64,000 bases of DNA from Prochilodus magdalenae (Eukaryota > Chordata > Actinopteri > Characiformes > Prochilodontidae): assembly GCA_024036415.1 (NCBI GenBank), contig JAMWET010000160.1:386501-450500 (forward strand), given 5' to 3'. This document shows positions 29,301 through 42,800 of this stretch, in pieces. Position 1 is the stretch's first letter. The number at the start of each line of letters is the position of its first letter. The notes under the pieces were generated by a model, which saw only the letters and a program-made list of their open reading frames with translations, was not told the DNA's origin and made no database searches. The translations under genes were made by a program, and so were the position numbers.

Positions 29301-31335
29301 TGAACCTTTTAGACCGAGCCCTAATGACCGGTCAGTCAAAGCTAAAGCTGAAATTGAGCATTGCTACTAAACAAAAGCATAAAAGGCCTACAGGACTCAT
29401 GCTCCTAAAATCATTCACTGGGTAAGATGACAGAAGAAGCCCTGGATATCTCCTCCTCCTTGAATCAGGCGAGGTTGGCTTGGCCTGGTCTTCCTAAACA
29501 GCTTGCGTGGCTTTGAGGGCTGTTTTTGTGTGCACTGGAGGTGTGTTTAATAAGCACAGCTGGGGCTGTAACTCTGTCTACTCCATAAATCTGCTTCACG
29601 ACAGGGGGGTGCGCCGAGCCTATTATCAAGCCATGATAAATCATTGGAAAATAAAGATGTTGGAAGGAAAAATACACAGATCTATAGCAGTTTTAGTTGG
29701 CGACCATACTTCTTAATAAATGGAAAACGGATAACAAGCTTTGATGATGATGATAATATAGAAATATATTAAGTTATTAACAAAACAAACATTTCAGTAA
29801 GATACATATTCTGTTGATGGAGCAAATTCTCTCTCTCTCTTACCTGACTGCCTTCTCTCTGCCAAAAGATCGCTGGTTGGGGACTGCCAGTGGCCTCGCA
29901 CTGAAAGGTCACAGTACGTCCCATCCCGACTACCTGATTCCTCGGCCTCACTGCAAACACTGGAGGCACTGCAAGAGTGTGAAATAAGGAGTATGTTAAT
30001 TGTTGGTATAAAAGGAGGAGTAACTACTAGTCATCACCGCTATAATACTACTTCTAAATTGTAATTGGCTTGAATGTACAGTTGCAGAAAAAGCCTTTAC
30101 TTAGAATACAATATAATTTAATTACCAGGCTTACTAGAGCTGAAGTCTTATTATTCAGCAATAACATAGTCATAGAACAGTAAAAAAAAAAAGCCAACTG
30201 GTTATAAATAGATGGGCTGGATAAAAACTTTCAGATTTATGTCCACTTTAAAGAACCAGCTCTGTTGGTTTCTCATCTTTAAGAGTGCATAAGAACACAA
30301 GTCATTCTTTACATTCCTAACTAGGTAGACTGATCTTTTTGATATACAGGCTGATTATAGCCAAGTCCTTCTACCTCTTCAAAGCAGAGGGTTGTATCTG
30401 CGGGGCATAAAAACAAATGTAAATGAACGGAAAACTGATGTGACCCCCACAGTCACTTCATTTGCATGGGCAAGGGTACAGCGCGATAACATTTCCATTG
30501 AAATGGGGGATAAATTTGGGCCATCTGTCCCAGGCTGACACTGCTTAATGGCGCTGGCTGGGCGCGGGACGCCGGCTTTTCATGCATCTTAATGACAGAA
30601 TCCGTCTCGGAGCGGGAGCACCAATGTCAAAAGGGGTGCCGCTTTTGACAAGACACCACGCCTTTGGAGCGATAAGGGTGCAGGAAAGCCCACTGCGTTT
30701 TTGATAAGGATATAGATGCTAATAAGAAGTGACAGCAGGTACAGCCCTCCCCCAGCCAATATCACCACATCCTCTGCTGCCCACCGGTTCTCTTTAAAGT
30801 CAGCAGCCACATTCTGCCACTAAAACCAATCTCTGAGCCTGTCAATTCACATACACTCCTGATTTGTCCAAAGACCTGAGATAAAAAATTCAGCAAGACG
30901 TGAAGCGCTGAGCAATAAAACGAGGCAATTTTCAACATTACCTTGAGCGCTCTGAACAAGCATTAGTTTTACCCCGAGCATACAGTGCTGCCCCAGTTGC
31001 AGATGACAACCGAGACAAACGTGCCGATTGGTGGAGGGATGAAAGGTGGATGGATGGTGCTTTTGACAACTTCCTGTTGCTGTCAGTGCAGTGAAAGTGG
31101 TGACAGATGACATTGCGACTTACCAGACACAACTGAAAGAGGAAAAAGATAAAAACAGAAAAAAAGAAAAATAAAACACATGATAGATGAGTAAATAAAG
31201 TACAATAATAGGCATGAGTCAAAAGTGACTGAAATGAGCAGTGTTCTCAAAATAATCTATAAAATGATGCATCTGTGAAGCAAAGAACAATTAATGGCAT
31301 GTGAACACACACGCGTACACGCGCACACACACACG

Positions 31336-31408
<73 letters not shown>

Positions 31409-34400
31409 TGAATCAATTACAAAACATAACCTGCATAATATCATACGAAATGTACAGTAAACATACAAAAAACAACAGATTTGTTTTTCTTCAATATCAA
31501 TAACTTGCTTTGTTTCTTTCCTGTTGCAGTGTTGGCCAGCTAGCCTGCAGCTGTAATAGGATCATTTTAAAATTATTCAATGAGGAGGGGACTGGAACAA
31601 GACTAACCAGTCTGAAGCAAACGGTTGTAAAGCTACCTCACAGATAGCCATCATAAAGTAGTATGCAAAAGTTAGAACACCCCCCAAGACAAGTTAGACC
31701 TTTACACGATCTACTGCGACAATATATCTTATCTGCCATCTCCTGCTTGATTTGTAGTGCACATGCGCCTACTGCGTTAAATGATCACACTTGATTTGTG
31801 TTATGATGCTGTCTGATCAGCAGGCCCCATGCATACATATTTTTACATCTACTAGCTTTGGATGTATAAGCAGCTTCATTCATGCTCAGGTTAAGACCTA
31901 CAATATTATAGTCAAAATCCTGCTCAGGGTTCTTATTTGGTTTGGTTTAGCAGGAGAGAATAAAGTCTGTAGCTGAATATTAAACGTTTCTTTATTTCCT
32001 ACAGTGGGCTCCATAAGTCATTACATTGTGGCCTCTACACCTCAAATAGTGCACTAAATGTTAGATAGGAAGTTGTGCAGCTATGACTGGATATATGGGA
32101 CTTTTATTTAAACATTTTACTGCATTGTTTGTGTTTTAAAATCCAAAGACTTGCAAAGTGCACAGGAAGACATTTAACATTAAGCCTGAAGTTTGCCCAG
32201 CTTTGTTTATTCTACAGGCTAAGAATGCTACCTTATATAAAGCAAAACCACTCAACTCTGTTTTTACTCGTTTTAAACAAGTAGGATAACTACAGCTCTC
32301 CAACCCAACCGAAAAGGGTGCAGATACACACATAATCACTACTGAAGAGTATGGCTGTTTTCTTATGGCTCAGCTTCATTTTTAAACTGATGGAAAATAC
32401 TTATATGCTCTTAGATGTTCTCTATGCGCAGAGGTGACGGGAGTGGACAGGGGACACAGTTTGGCTAGTTAACACAGCAGGAAAGGCACTACAGTTCTCT
32501 ACACTTTAGTTATTTATTGAGATTCAGATTCAGAATTGTGTAGAGGTGGTACAGTGCAGTGAAAGTCTTGTGTCATGTGTGGAAAATGGCTCCAAAGTAG
32601 ACATTAAAGATGGGCTAAAATGAGTGACGGCATTTGGGTGTGCCAAAGACCATAGTGTGAAAGAAAGGGGTGAATTTGCAGGTGCATGGAAGCATACCAT
32701 CCACCAAATCTGGCCAACCTGAAAACTTGTTCAGTACATGCTAAATCAAATAGCAGCTGCTTTTCATGCTTTGTGCAAACTATTAGGTACGTTTAAGTGA
32801 CAGGTAATTTTTGTGTGGTAAGTGTGTGTCGCACACACACACACAGTATAATGCCTTTTCTGTAGATGATTAACTTTTCATATAGGTTATGAAGATAGGT
32901 TTGAGATACAGGTTTGGCAATAAGATGCACCAACAATACACATACAAATATATATATGCAAGTTGTAGACATTGTTACTGCTGATTCATATGACCTCCAC
33001 TATAAAGAACTCTAGAGAGTCTGTAAGCTTCAGTAGAATGCACAAATTAATGCCAAACCACTTTTGAGTGACTTTAGATTATAATTAGATCATGCAGAAT
33101 TATACTTTAATGCATCTGGACTCAACTTAACAGGGCTGGCTTCAATCATTCCCCCAGATCACTGCAGAGTATATTTCAGATCACACAACACTCTCCTCAC
33201 CCCTGTGTGTATCAGATAAGATACAACACACCCATTTTTGAAGACACTGAACTTGAGGACGTTGATGAATTTGCTAACAGCTGGATAAAGAGTAGCTCCG
33301 TCTAAATCTGTGCCATTCTCTCCACCTCTCTTTTGGCAAGGCTTCCAGCATCCTCTCCACTCCCTGTGCATGGCCCATTAACAAGTCTACTCCCGGGACT
33401 TCCACCACATTCTAGCGCTTTCCGCAAATAAATCAACACTAATGACTAAATTACCACAGGAGGGAGGCCTCGTTTGTAACCCTGCATTATCTTTCCACGG
33501 CTGATTTTTATTCAGAACCATTTATCTGTGTGTATGTGTAACTTCATAGCCGCTCCAAACAAAGGATATCTGCTCAAACAAAGCATTTCTCCTGCCCTCT
33601 GCACAAACCCAGTTCTAAAATAATCTGTGATATGTATCTTACACTCGGCTTCTCGGAACTGTATCTTGTGCCAAAGGCACATTCAATTACAAGGTGCCGT
33701 ACTAAGCGGACAAGGTATCGGGGCTGGCGTGTTTATAAGAGCAGAGGCAGCATCGAAGACAGCTTAACATCGATGTAAAACAATAACTCACTGATTGCGC
33801 TTGTAGCGAACCCTCGTAACCAGAGCTGAGCAGGAAAAAAAGAAATTGCTCAGGGGCGTCAATGCACAATGCTGACTTTGTTCGCTGAAGACTTGGCTGA
33901 TTCGAGTGTGAAATACTCACACTCGGCTGAGCTAAATGTTTACAGTGGTCTGCTGCAGCAATGGCAGAAAAGCAATATTTCTTTGTCATAATTTACTGTT
34001 GAGCATGCAGCAGTCAGAAGTGGTGCTTTGCATGTATCCTGATGTAATAAAACCAGCTTTGACAGTTATGAAACCATGAGAAAGAGGTTTCAGTGACAGG
34101 AGCTGTTATGTTCTGCCTTGGACTGGTGCAAAAAGGGAATTATAACTTAGACATGTCTTTATTGGATTTTTTGAAAAGCCCACAAAAACGGGCTTTTCAT
34201 TATTGCTGCTGATCTGTCACATGTAAACGTAAAGCGATTTTTCAACATTACTACATAAGTCAATCGTTAAGAAGTAATTCAGAGTGGTTTGATGTCAGTA
34301 TGTGCAACTCTTGAAAGTGTTCAACAGTGCATATTCCACTGATGTTGATATGACACAGAACAATTTTAAAGCATTTTGAATTGTTCTCTGATGTTCTACA

Positions 34401-37400
34401 TAGAAGGTATGTGACTTCGGTTGAAATGAAATTGCCCAGATTTGGTTTCACACCCTCTATGATTTGGCCCTAAGCTGAAACAAGATTTATTTCCCCCCTT
34501 TTTTTTGGTGAGCTCATGAATAATTTGCTTAGCTGTGTTCTGATTGGCTGGTTTATAGTGAGACACCATAATAATCGCACTCAAGCAATATGTTGAAATA
34601 TACACATACAGAAATATAAAATAAACCTTAGTGTAAATAAGCTACATCATCATAGAGTTTAGTTATGGAGTGAAGGAGCTAATATGACTATGACTCCCTC
34701 ACTTCCTCAATCCTTGTTGTATTTGGCATTAACATTTAAAACTGAAGCTGTGTAGGTTCACTGAGAATACTGAATATTAAATAAATGGGAAAAGTGCATT
34801 GAACATCTTTCTACTGTTCTAAAGAAATCAGAGAAAACATGTTTCTCTAGATTCACAGTTTCACATCAGACCACTCTGAACAACACTGCTTTTCGTATTT
34901 CAATGATTAATTCTCCATACATTTTGAACGATCTCTGAAATTCCTTTTAAACCCTCTCCAAAGAATTCCCTAGCATGAACAACCTCTGTAGATGTCTGTC
35001 CTGTTGTTTCTGGCCTGGGTTTCAGGGTTTGCTACTGTTGATATATGAAGCATAAATCATTCTTCATAGTTAGAGGTTGTCAGTCGCAACCGTAAACTGT
35101 CAGAGCCAACAGATTATGCTTTATCTCTCTGTTCTCTCTGGATGCTTCTGCCAGGCCTGCTTTCCTTCCGTCTTCTCAGCCTGGTGTCATTAAAATTGCC
35201 ACTTCTTGTCATAGATGAGAGCCCCTCTGGGCTTTAGCTGTGTAAAAGAGCTAAGTGAACGGAACCTCCTCCTGCCCTCTTGAGTCAGCGATGAGAGGCT
35301 TACTCTTTACTTCCTGTTCCAGTGTGACTATGCAAACAAGGCTTACGCTCTTATCTAGCGCTTAAAGCTGACAGAGCAGAGTTATAGTCCAAGCCACGAG
35401 GTCCAGGCAGAGCATATTATAAGTGTCTGTATAACACAGAGCATTATTGAGACTGAGGGCATTTAGTAAGGGAGTGTCCCTTATTATATTTCAATATAAT
35501 TAATTATATTTTATAATTATAATGATATAATAATGATATAATTTATATAATTATATAATAAAAATTATATACATGAAATGATACATGATACATAAAAGCA
35601 CCAATCTCTGCAACAAGTAGATATAACTGACCATGGTTGGACTTAACTAGTTAGTCCATATATCTTACTACAGTCGTGTGCAAATGTTGGATGTCCTGGG
35701 CAAATTATGTTTCATTGGTTTTCTAATTGAAGGCAGGCTAACATCCTCTAGAGAGACACGTTTTCTGCCTTACACTTACATTTAATGTCAAATTACTGTT
35801 TTTTGCTCAATTTGGCTCACTAATAATGTGACCTGTGCAAAAGATATGGCACATTTAATATTGGTTGTTTTATTTTTTTCTAATATATTAAACTTAACAG
35901 AAAAATACAAACTGTGCCCAGAAAACTACAATAAATGTCATCTTTAAGTATGTTCTCTGTGCAGGATGCGTTAACTTATTTTCACTGTGAAAGGTAACTT
36001 AGCCAGGGGGTTCAACCTTTGTAATGCATCTGTATGTTATTTTCAAGATTACTGGTTCTCTAATTGCGTTTAATGGAAAACTAAAAAAATTTCATATTTT
36101 GATTGAGCTAATTGTCATTTTCTGATATTTACGATAGCTAGAAATAGCTAATTGTCCCACAGTGGCATTCCGCCCCCCGTGAGTACATGTTTCTATTCAT
36201 GCCCACTGGAAGTCTGACCATGTCTGGAAGTGGTCAACGTGTTACTAGCTGTTGTGAGTGTGTGGATTCAAATCTCTCACCATGGACGGTGAGGGCGGCT
36301 GTGGCCTCCGCTTTCCCCATCATGTTCTCGGCCAGGCAGGTGTAAGAGCCTGCGTCTGCAGAGCTGAGCCGCTTCAGCTTCAAAGTGTGATCCTCCCGAA
36401 TCTCAAACCTGAACACGAGGCAATTAAAAACGAGTCAGTATCACCTTTAGTGGCGCATTATTTACACTCCAAAAGTGAGAGCGACCCTATCCAGGTCACA
36501 CATCCGAAATCACACACATGCATGGATTCGTACCTGCCCTTGGGCAGCTCTCCATCCTCTTTCCTCCAGCGGACAGTGGGGACAGGGTCACCCTGAGCTT
36601 CACACCTGAACTCCACACTCTGATCCACCAGCACTGACTGACTGCTTGGCTTCCGGACAAAACTGGGTCTTTCTGTGAGCATGCAAACGCACAAAAACAT
36701 TTAAGGGCGTCTGAATCTAACATTATAACGCAGCAATAACAAAACAACACGCTTAAATGGAAGAAATAAGTTGTTTATAAAGAATAAATTATTTTATTTT
36801 TAGGAGATTTTTAAAACATATAAAATGATTCACCTGCATTAGGAATAGAAAAGTCAAAGGAAAATAGATGAAAAAACAGGACCACCTAAGAACTGGTAGA
36901 CATCAAAGCGGTCACCATCAGGTAACCAGGACTTAAAGCTATCATCTTTGAGAAACAAGAAGTGAGAACTTTAATATTATGGAATTCTGAAAGTATGTGT
37001 AGCCTCACAAAGTCACTACTGAGGAGGGAAAAAGGACTAAAAACGTTTGCTTATCAAGCAAAGAAGCTGCTGCTGTCCTCAGAACAATGGGACGACCCCC
37101 ACCTGAGTCCAGACCTTAACATCACTGTGTGTTTAGCTCAATTAAAATCTTCGGATCATTAAAAGCAGAAAGTGCAACCAGCCATCTCCTGGGCTTACAA
37201 ATACACTTACTGAACTCTTCACCGTACGTTGACTCACTCACTCTCCTTGAGCTGTTCCAACCCATGACACTTTCCACAACCAATAGTCTGCTATTTTCCT
37301 CCTTTCATCACTCTGTTATTGTCTTATCCAGAATCCACCGGACTCTGCCATTTTTCTTTCTTTAGGCCAAAAGGCAGGGCGAAACTTGGAGATAACCTTT

Positions 37401-39088
37401 ATAAGCAGTTTAACAGCTGAAGCTGTTCAGGACTGTGTGTACAAATGTACATTTCACACTTTATTTTTCATACTTTAATTTTATACAATTTTGTAACTAA
37501 TTCGAGTGTGTGCGTAAGAGCAGATGTGTCACTACAGCGCCTGTGTGTCTTTCAGAGGGTCAATGACATCCACTGCTTGTCATGGAGACAAACAAGTAAA
37601 CTCAGAACATCTGGACTGTTTCTTACACTCCCCTGTATATAAACAAACAGCTGATGACGTAAGCATGTGTGTGATAGTCAGAAAGAGAGATACAGAGCGT
37701 CAGGGTTAGAAAGGGCTTTCTGCTTGTGAGTTTTTCCTCATGTCCTTACACATCATCACTGTGAGAACAAACCTTGTTTTTTTTATTTTTTTTTTTATTT
37801 ATTTACTTAATTTCACAATGAATGGCATAATAGAAATGACTTTTCCATTAACTTCCTTTTAAAGTCCTTGCTTTGTTCTCCAATACAGTTACCATACACA
37901 AGATTTTGTAGGTCTGTCTGTATGTGACAAGTCTGGTGCACATTAATTTGTGTACATTAAACATTAAACTAAAAGAGTCCTTTTGTTTTGACCCTGTGTT
38001 TTAATTATGTTTACTCCATTGAAACAAATGAATGAACATCTATTTTGTCACTACTAAAACAATTCTAACACTACTGAAACGGCATTAAATGTTACAGCAA
38101 TGACAGTTTCAGATAATTTTGAACTAAACTCAAAACACCACTTAGGACTTGACTAGCAAACACGGTCCTAAAGACCTGTACACACATAAAATCATAAACG
38201 TTTATTATTAAAACACTACAAACTTGTGTAAAGTGTGTGTCTCGCTAGTAAAAAAAAAAGTGTGTCTCGCTAGTGAAAGTGTGTGTCTCGCTAGTGAAAA
38301 AAAGTGTGTGTCTCGCTAGTGACAATGTGTGACTTAAGTCACACAGATTTTCAGACTTTGGTATTTTGTCATTCAAAAAACACTTGTGAGGAGATGCAGA
38401 AATCCTCAAATGTGAATGGGAGTTATTGGAACAAGAAATTATTCCAAGTATATAAAATTTTCACACAATGTAAATATGTGTCAAAAAAAGGAAATAAATT
38501 AAATAGAAATTAAAAGGAGAGAGGCGGCTAAAATAAAGCTCCCCCCATACACTACAACTATGTGTTTCGCTACTGACAGCATTTTTTAAAACTGACATTT
38601 TTGAATAAAAATGTTCATACCCAGCACAGTGAGCTCAGCGACCTCACTCTCCCGCTCGCCCATCATGTTGGTCCCGACACACACATACTTCCCTGCGTCA
38701 CTCTTCCGCGTGTTGGTGATCATCAGCTTCCCGCCACGTATCTATGGCAAGAATCATAGGTTAACACATACATTCCAATAAAATATTCTTATAAACAAAA
38801 AATATAATAATAATAATAATAATATAGAATTAAAATAATATAAACACAAAACAGAAAATATCGAATAAAAAATAAATTTAGAAGAAAATATAATAATGCT
38901 TGATCCACAAATATCCAACAGATTCTACGGGCAACCTAAACTTGCAAAGCCCTGGAATTATGCACATGTATCTTTCAACATCTACCAGTGTACAGTGGAA
39001 ATACACATCACTGCATAAAAACAGAAGTTCAAAGAAGTTATTAGTTAGTATCTTAAATCATTTGTATTGTGTGTGGTGTGTGTGTGGG

Positions 39089-39132
<44 letters not shown>

Positions 39133-39239
39133 GGGTGCACTTATATATATCCTCAAAGAACTGAAGATCTGATTACAGGTCAGGGGCCTTGTTTTGTTCT
39201 GAGGCACTCATGAGAGAAGTGCAGGGTCCTCTAATACCT

Positions 39240-39304
<65 letters not shown>

Positions 39305-39794
39305 TGAACCTGATCTGTGTATTAGGGGGACCACACGGCGAGAGTCAATGAGGGGGAGCAAAATGTGGCAGCGGGCAGACGGCCCCCTACCTGCCTGCTC
39401 TTAATCAGGTCAACATGTGGGTTCACTTTATGGCATGCCATATCATGTCTCATTGAGCGTGAACCAGCATGGTCAGTGCAGAGGCTGTCTGTGCCAACGG
39501 GGGACTACTACACTCCCCTCCGGAATGCATGAATGATGGCTAAATAACCAGAAACAATGACCTAACACAACAGTTATCAAGCCCGCTCCTTCAGTAACAG
39601 CGTGCTGCACAGTTTAGTGCCGGCCCTGCTCCGACATGCACAATTTTACTCAGGGAAGCCTCCATTATTAGCTGGTAAGGTTTGTTTGAGAAGGGAAAAC
39701 ACAAACTTGCAACTTGTTTGAAGACTGAAGTACCGTATATGAGATGCAGTCCATTCTTGTGTTCCAGGACAGTTTCTTATAGGTTTAGTTAAGC

Positions 39795-39865
<71 letters not shown>

Positions 39866-42800
39866 CAGGGGTTGGGCAATGCAACTGAAACACCTGGTTT
39901 TAGACCACAATCATTTATTAGTATGGTGTAGGGCCTCCTATTGCGGTCAATACAGCGTCAGTTGGTCTTGGGAATGACATATACAAGTCCTGCACAGTGG
40001 TCAGAGGGGGTTTAAGCCATTCTTCTTGCAGGATAGTGGCCAGGTCACTACGTGATGCTGGTGGAGGTTCGTCCTTCTTGGTGGTATGCTGACATTACCC
40101 TGGATACCGTGGCTCTTGATACATCACAAAGACGTGCACCAACAATCTGTCCTCTTTTGAACTCTGGTATGTCACCCATAATGTTGTGTGCATTGCAGTA
40201 TCTTGAGCAGAACTGTGCTCTTACCTGCTAACTGAACCTTCACACTCTGCTCTTACTGGTGCAATGTGCAATTAATGAAGATTGGCCACCAGGCTGGTCC
40301 AATTTAGCCATGAGACCTCCCACACTAAAATGACAGGTGTTTCAGTTTCATTGTCCAGCCCCTGTATATGTTTAATTAAAACGGGTCTAATCACAAAAAA
40401 AAAAAAAAACAAAAACCTTAACAAAAGTTGATCACTTTGAGGGCACATCATCAAAGTACAAGCTGGCTGAGGTGCAAAATGGGAAGTGTTGAAAGAAAAT
40501 GTGAACATGTCTGTTGATATTGACACTGTCTGGAAATTTCATGATAAATGCACAAAAATAAATGGCACAAAACATTGAAATCTGGTTTCACTGATTTACA
40601 TGAAGAGTAAAGTATGTTTTTCTTCCTTTTCCAGTGATGTTTTTATTTTCGGATCTACACTCAGTTTCAAGTCTTTTGTGCAGCCTTAATACATGTTCAT
40701 TTCAGACACACTGTGATCATACATATTATCATTGTAAGGGATTTAGAGTTCTATTCCATATTCAGTGCACATGTGTTTCAGGCAAAGCATGCTTAAGCAG
40801 AATGCTCAGGCAAGGCATAAAGAATTAAGTTAACATTTAATGCATGCACATTTTAGTACATCAGTGTTCTTTATTGTTATGAAACACATGTGTGCTGAAT
40901 ACGGAATAGAACTCTAAATTCCTTACAATGATAATATGTATGATCACAGTGTGTTTCAGAGCAATAAAGAACACTGATGTACTAAAATGTGCATGCATTA
41001 AATGTTAACTTAATTCTTTATGCCTTGCCTGAGTTTGCTCATATTCTAAGGAAGAGGACATGCTTAAGCAGAATGCTCAGGCTGGCTCATATCAGGTTGC
41101 ATAACAGCAGATTTATCTGCTGATTAGCACCAATAAAAAAGACTTTGTTGTTCATCTGCTTAAGAGCTGCTTAGAAAAAGTTAAAGATGCATAAGATTCT
41201 AAGACAAAACCATTTATTAATTATACTGAAATGCCAGCTTATCGTATTGTTATGACTAGCTGATTAAGGACAACATATTCAGACACTGATTTTTACAATA
41301 GTTGCACAATCAAATTACAACAGTGCAACAGCCAGAGCAATAAGACTTAAAACTTTTTGTTTAAGAGGCTTTTAAATAAGCAGCTATCCAAGCTTTAGTC
41401 CGACGTCATGGGAGATTTCTAAACCCTTTCCGACCGGACACATTCTAAACGCTTCTGAGGCATTCCTGGGCCCTTCAGTCTCTCTATTTAATATTAATGG
41501 TGGAAAAGAGCCTTTAAACAAAGGAGTGGAGGGAGGAAGAAGAGGAAGCAGGAGAGTTTACTTAAGGCACCCCACCGTGCTGGAGAGGGTTTGAAGTGTC
41601 ATTATGTTACTGTTTGTTTGAGCTAGGACTTGTGGCTAAAATGGCACACTGGCTCCCAAACCAGATAAGGTCAGGGCACTAGTGACAGACGAGGAGAGAA
41701 AGAGGGAGCGAGAGGAAAGAAAGAAAATAAAAGTATACCACAGTTCAAACCACTCAAACACTATGTTTATGTACAGTTAGATAAACACAGTGAACATCAT
41801 CATCAGAAAGTGTGTAGTGATGTATATATAATTTTAATAATCATGGTGGTCAGTCGTCAGTCTGTCTGTTTGATGGTCCAACTTTGCTGCAATAGCAAAA
41901 ACAACTGAAGCGACATGAACAGACTGGAAACTTTCTTATGAGATAAAACAGATGTTGACAAAAGTTTCATTTGGGAACAAAAATGAATAAATAAAAATAA
42001 TAATTTGCATTATATCACTGGGTATGTTATCATAGTCCTCAGCATATCATAATATATAACATAGGGCCCTCGATGACCTCCACCCCTACTAATAATGCAT
42101 CAGAATAATTGGCCTTACTGTATATTTTGTGTCTTATATAGGATACAGGATACAGTATGTGAGATATACTGTACAGTATACAATAATAACAGTTATTGTG
42201 ATTTAACCATAACAGGATGCCACTACTGCAACGAGTCAGTTTGTGATTTTATTTCCCTCGTGGATATTCCACGATCAACTGTGAGCGGTATTATTGAAAT
42301 GCAGAAGCATTTAGAAAGCACAGCAACTCTGTCACAAAGTGGCAGACTAAGTACAGAGCAGGGTCTCTGAGTGCTGAGGTGCACACTGTGTAAAAGTCGC
42401 CGACGCTGTGCTGAGTTCCAAACCTCCTCTGGCATTAACATCAGCAAAACTGTGCACCAGCAGCTTCAGGACATGGGTTCCCAGCTACATGCAAGCCATA
42501 CATCGCCTAGAACAATGACAAGCGCCACCACTAGAATTTCGGAGAAGTGGAAAAATGTTCTATGGAGTGACTAATCACACTTCTCTGTCTTGTAGTCTGA
42601 ACGACGAGTCTAGGTTTGGAGAACACCAGGAGCCTGACCGCATTTTGCTGGCTGTAAAGTTTGGTGGAGAATGGATAATGCTATGGGACTGGGTTTCAGG
42701 GGTTGGCCAAGGCCCCTCAGTTCCAGTGAAGGGAATTCTTAATGTGTCATCATACCGGGACTTTTGGTATGTATACCACCAACTCTGCGGGAGCACAGTT

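Larger units (their letters stand above)
29969..36280 (-). other. robo1 intron, 6.3 kb
   Basis: Non-coding. It holds a compound (CA)n/(CG)n array (31305-31407), a repeat related to 11794-11998 (32650-32795), two short perfect hairpins (30625-30650 and 34172-34199), an AT-only patch (about 35481-35575) and a TA-flanked MITE-like element (35671-36032). Confidence 0.7.

Noticed and set aside
31247..31503. ORFs on both strands across the CA array
   Set aside because: Runs of C-V or H-T dipeptides produced by a dinucleotide repeat.
36880..37140. Possible Tc1-like fragment ending in S-P-D-L-N-I
   Set aside because: Only one short motif matches and the rest does not follow the family, so it was not listed as an element.
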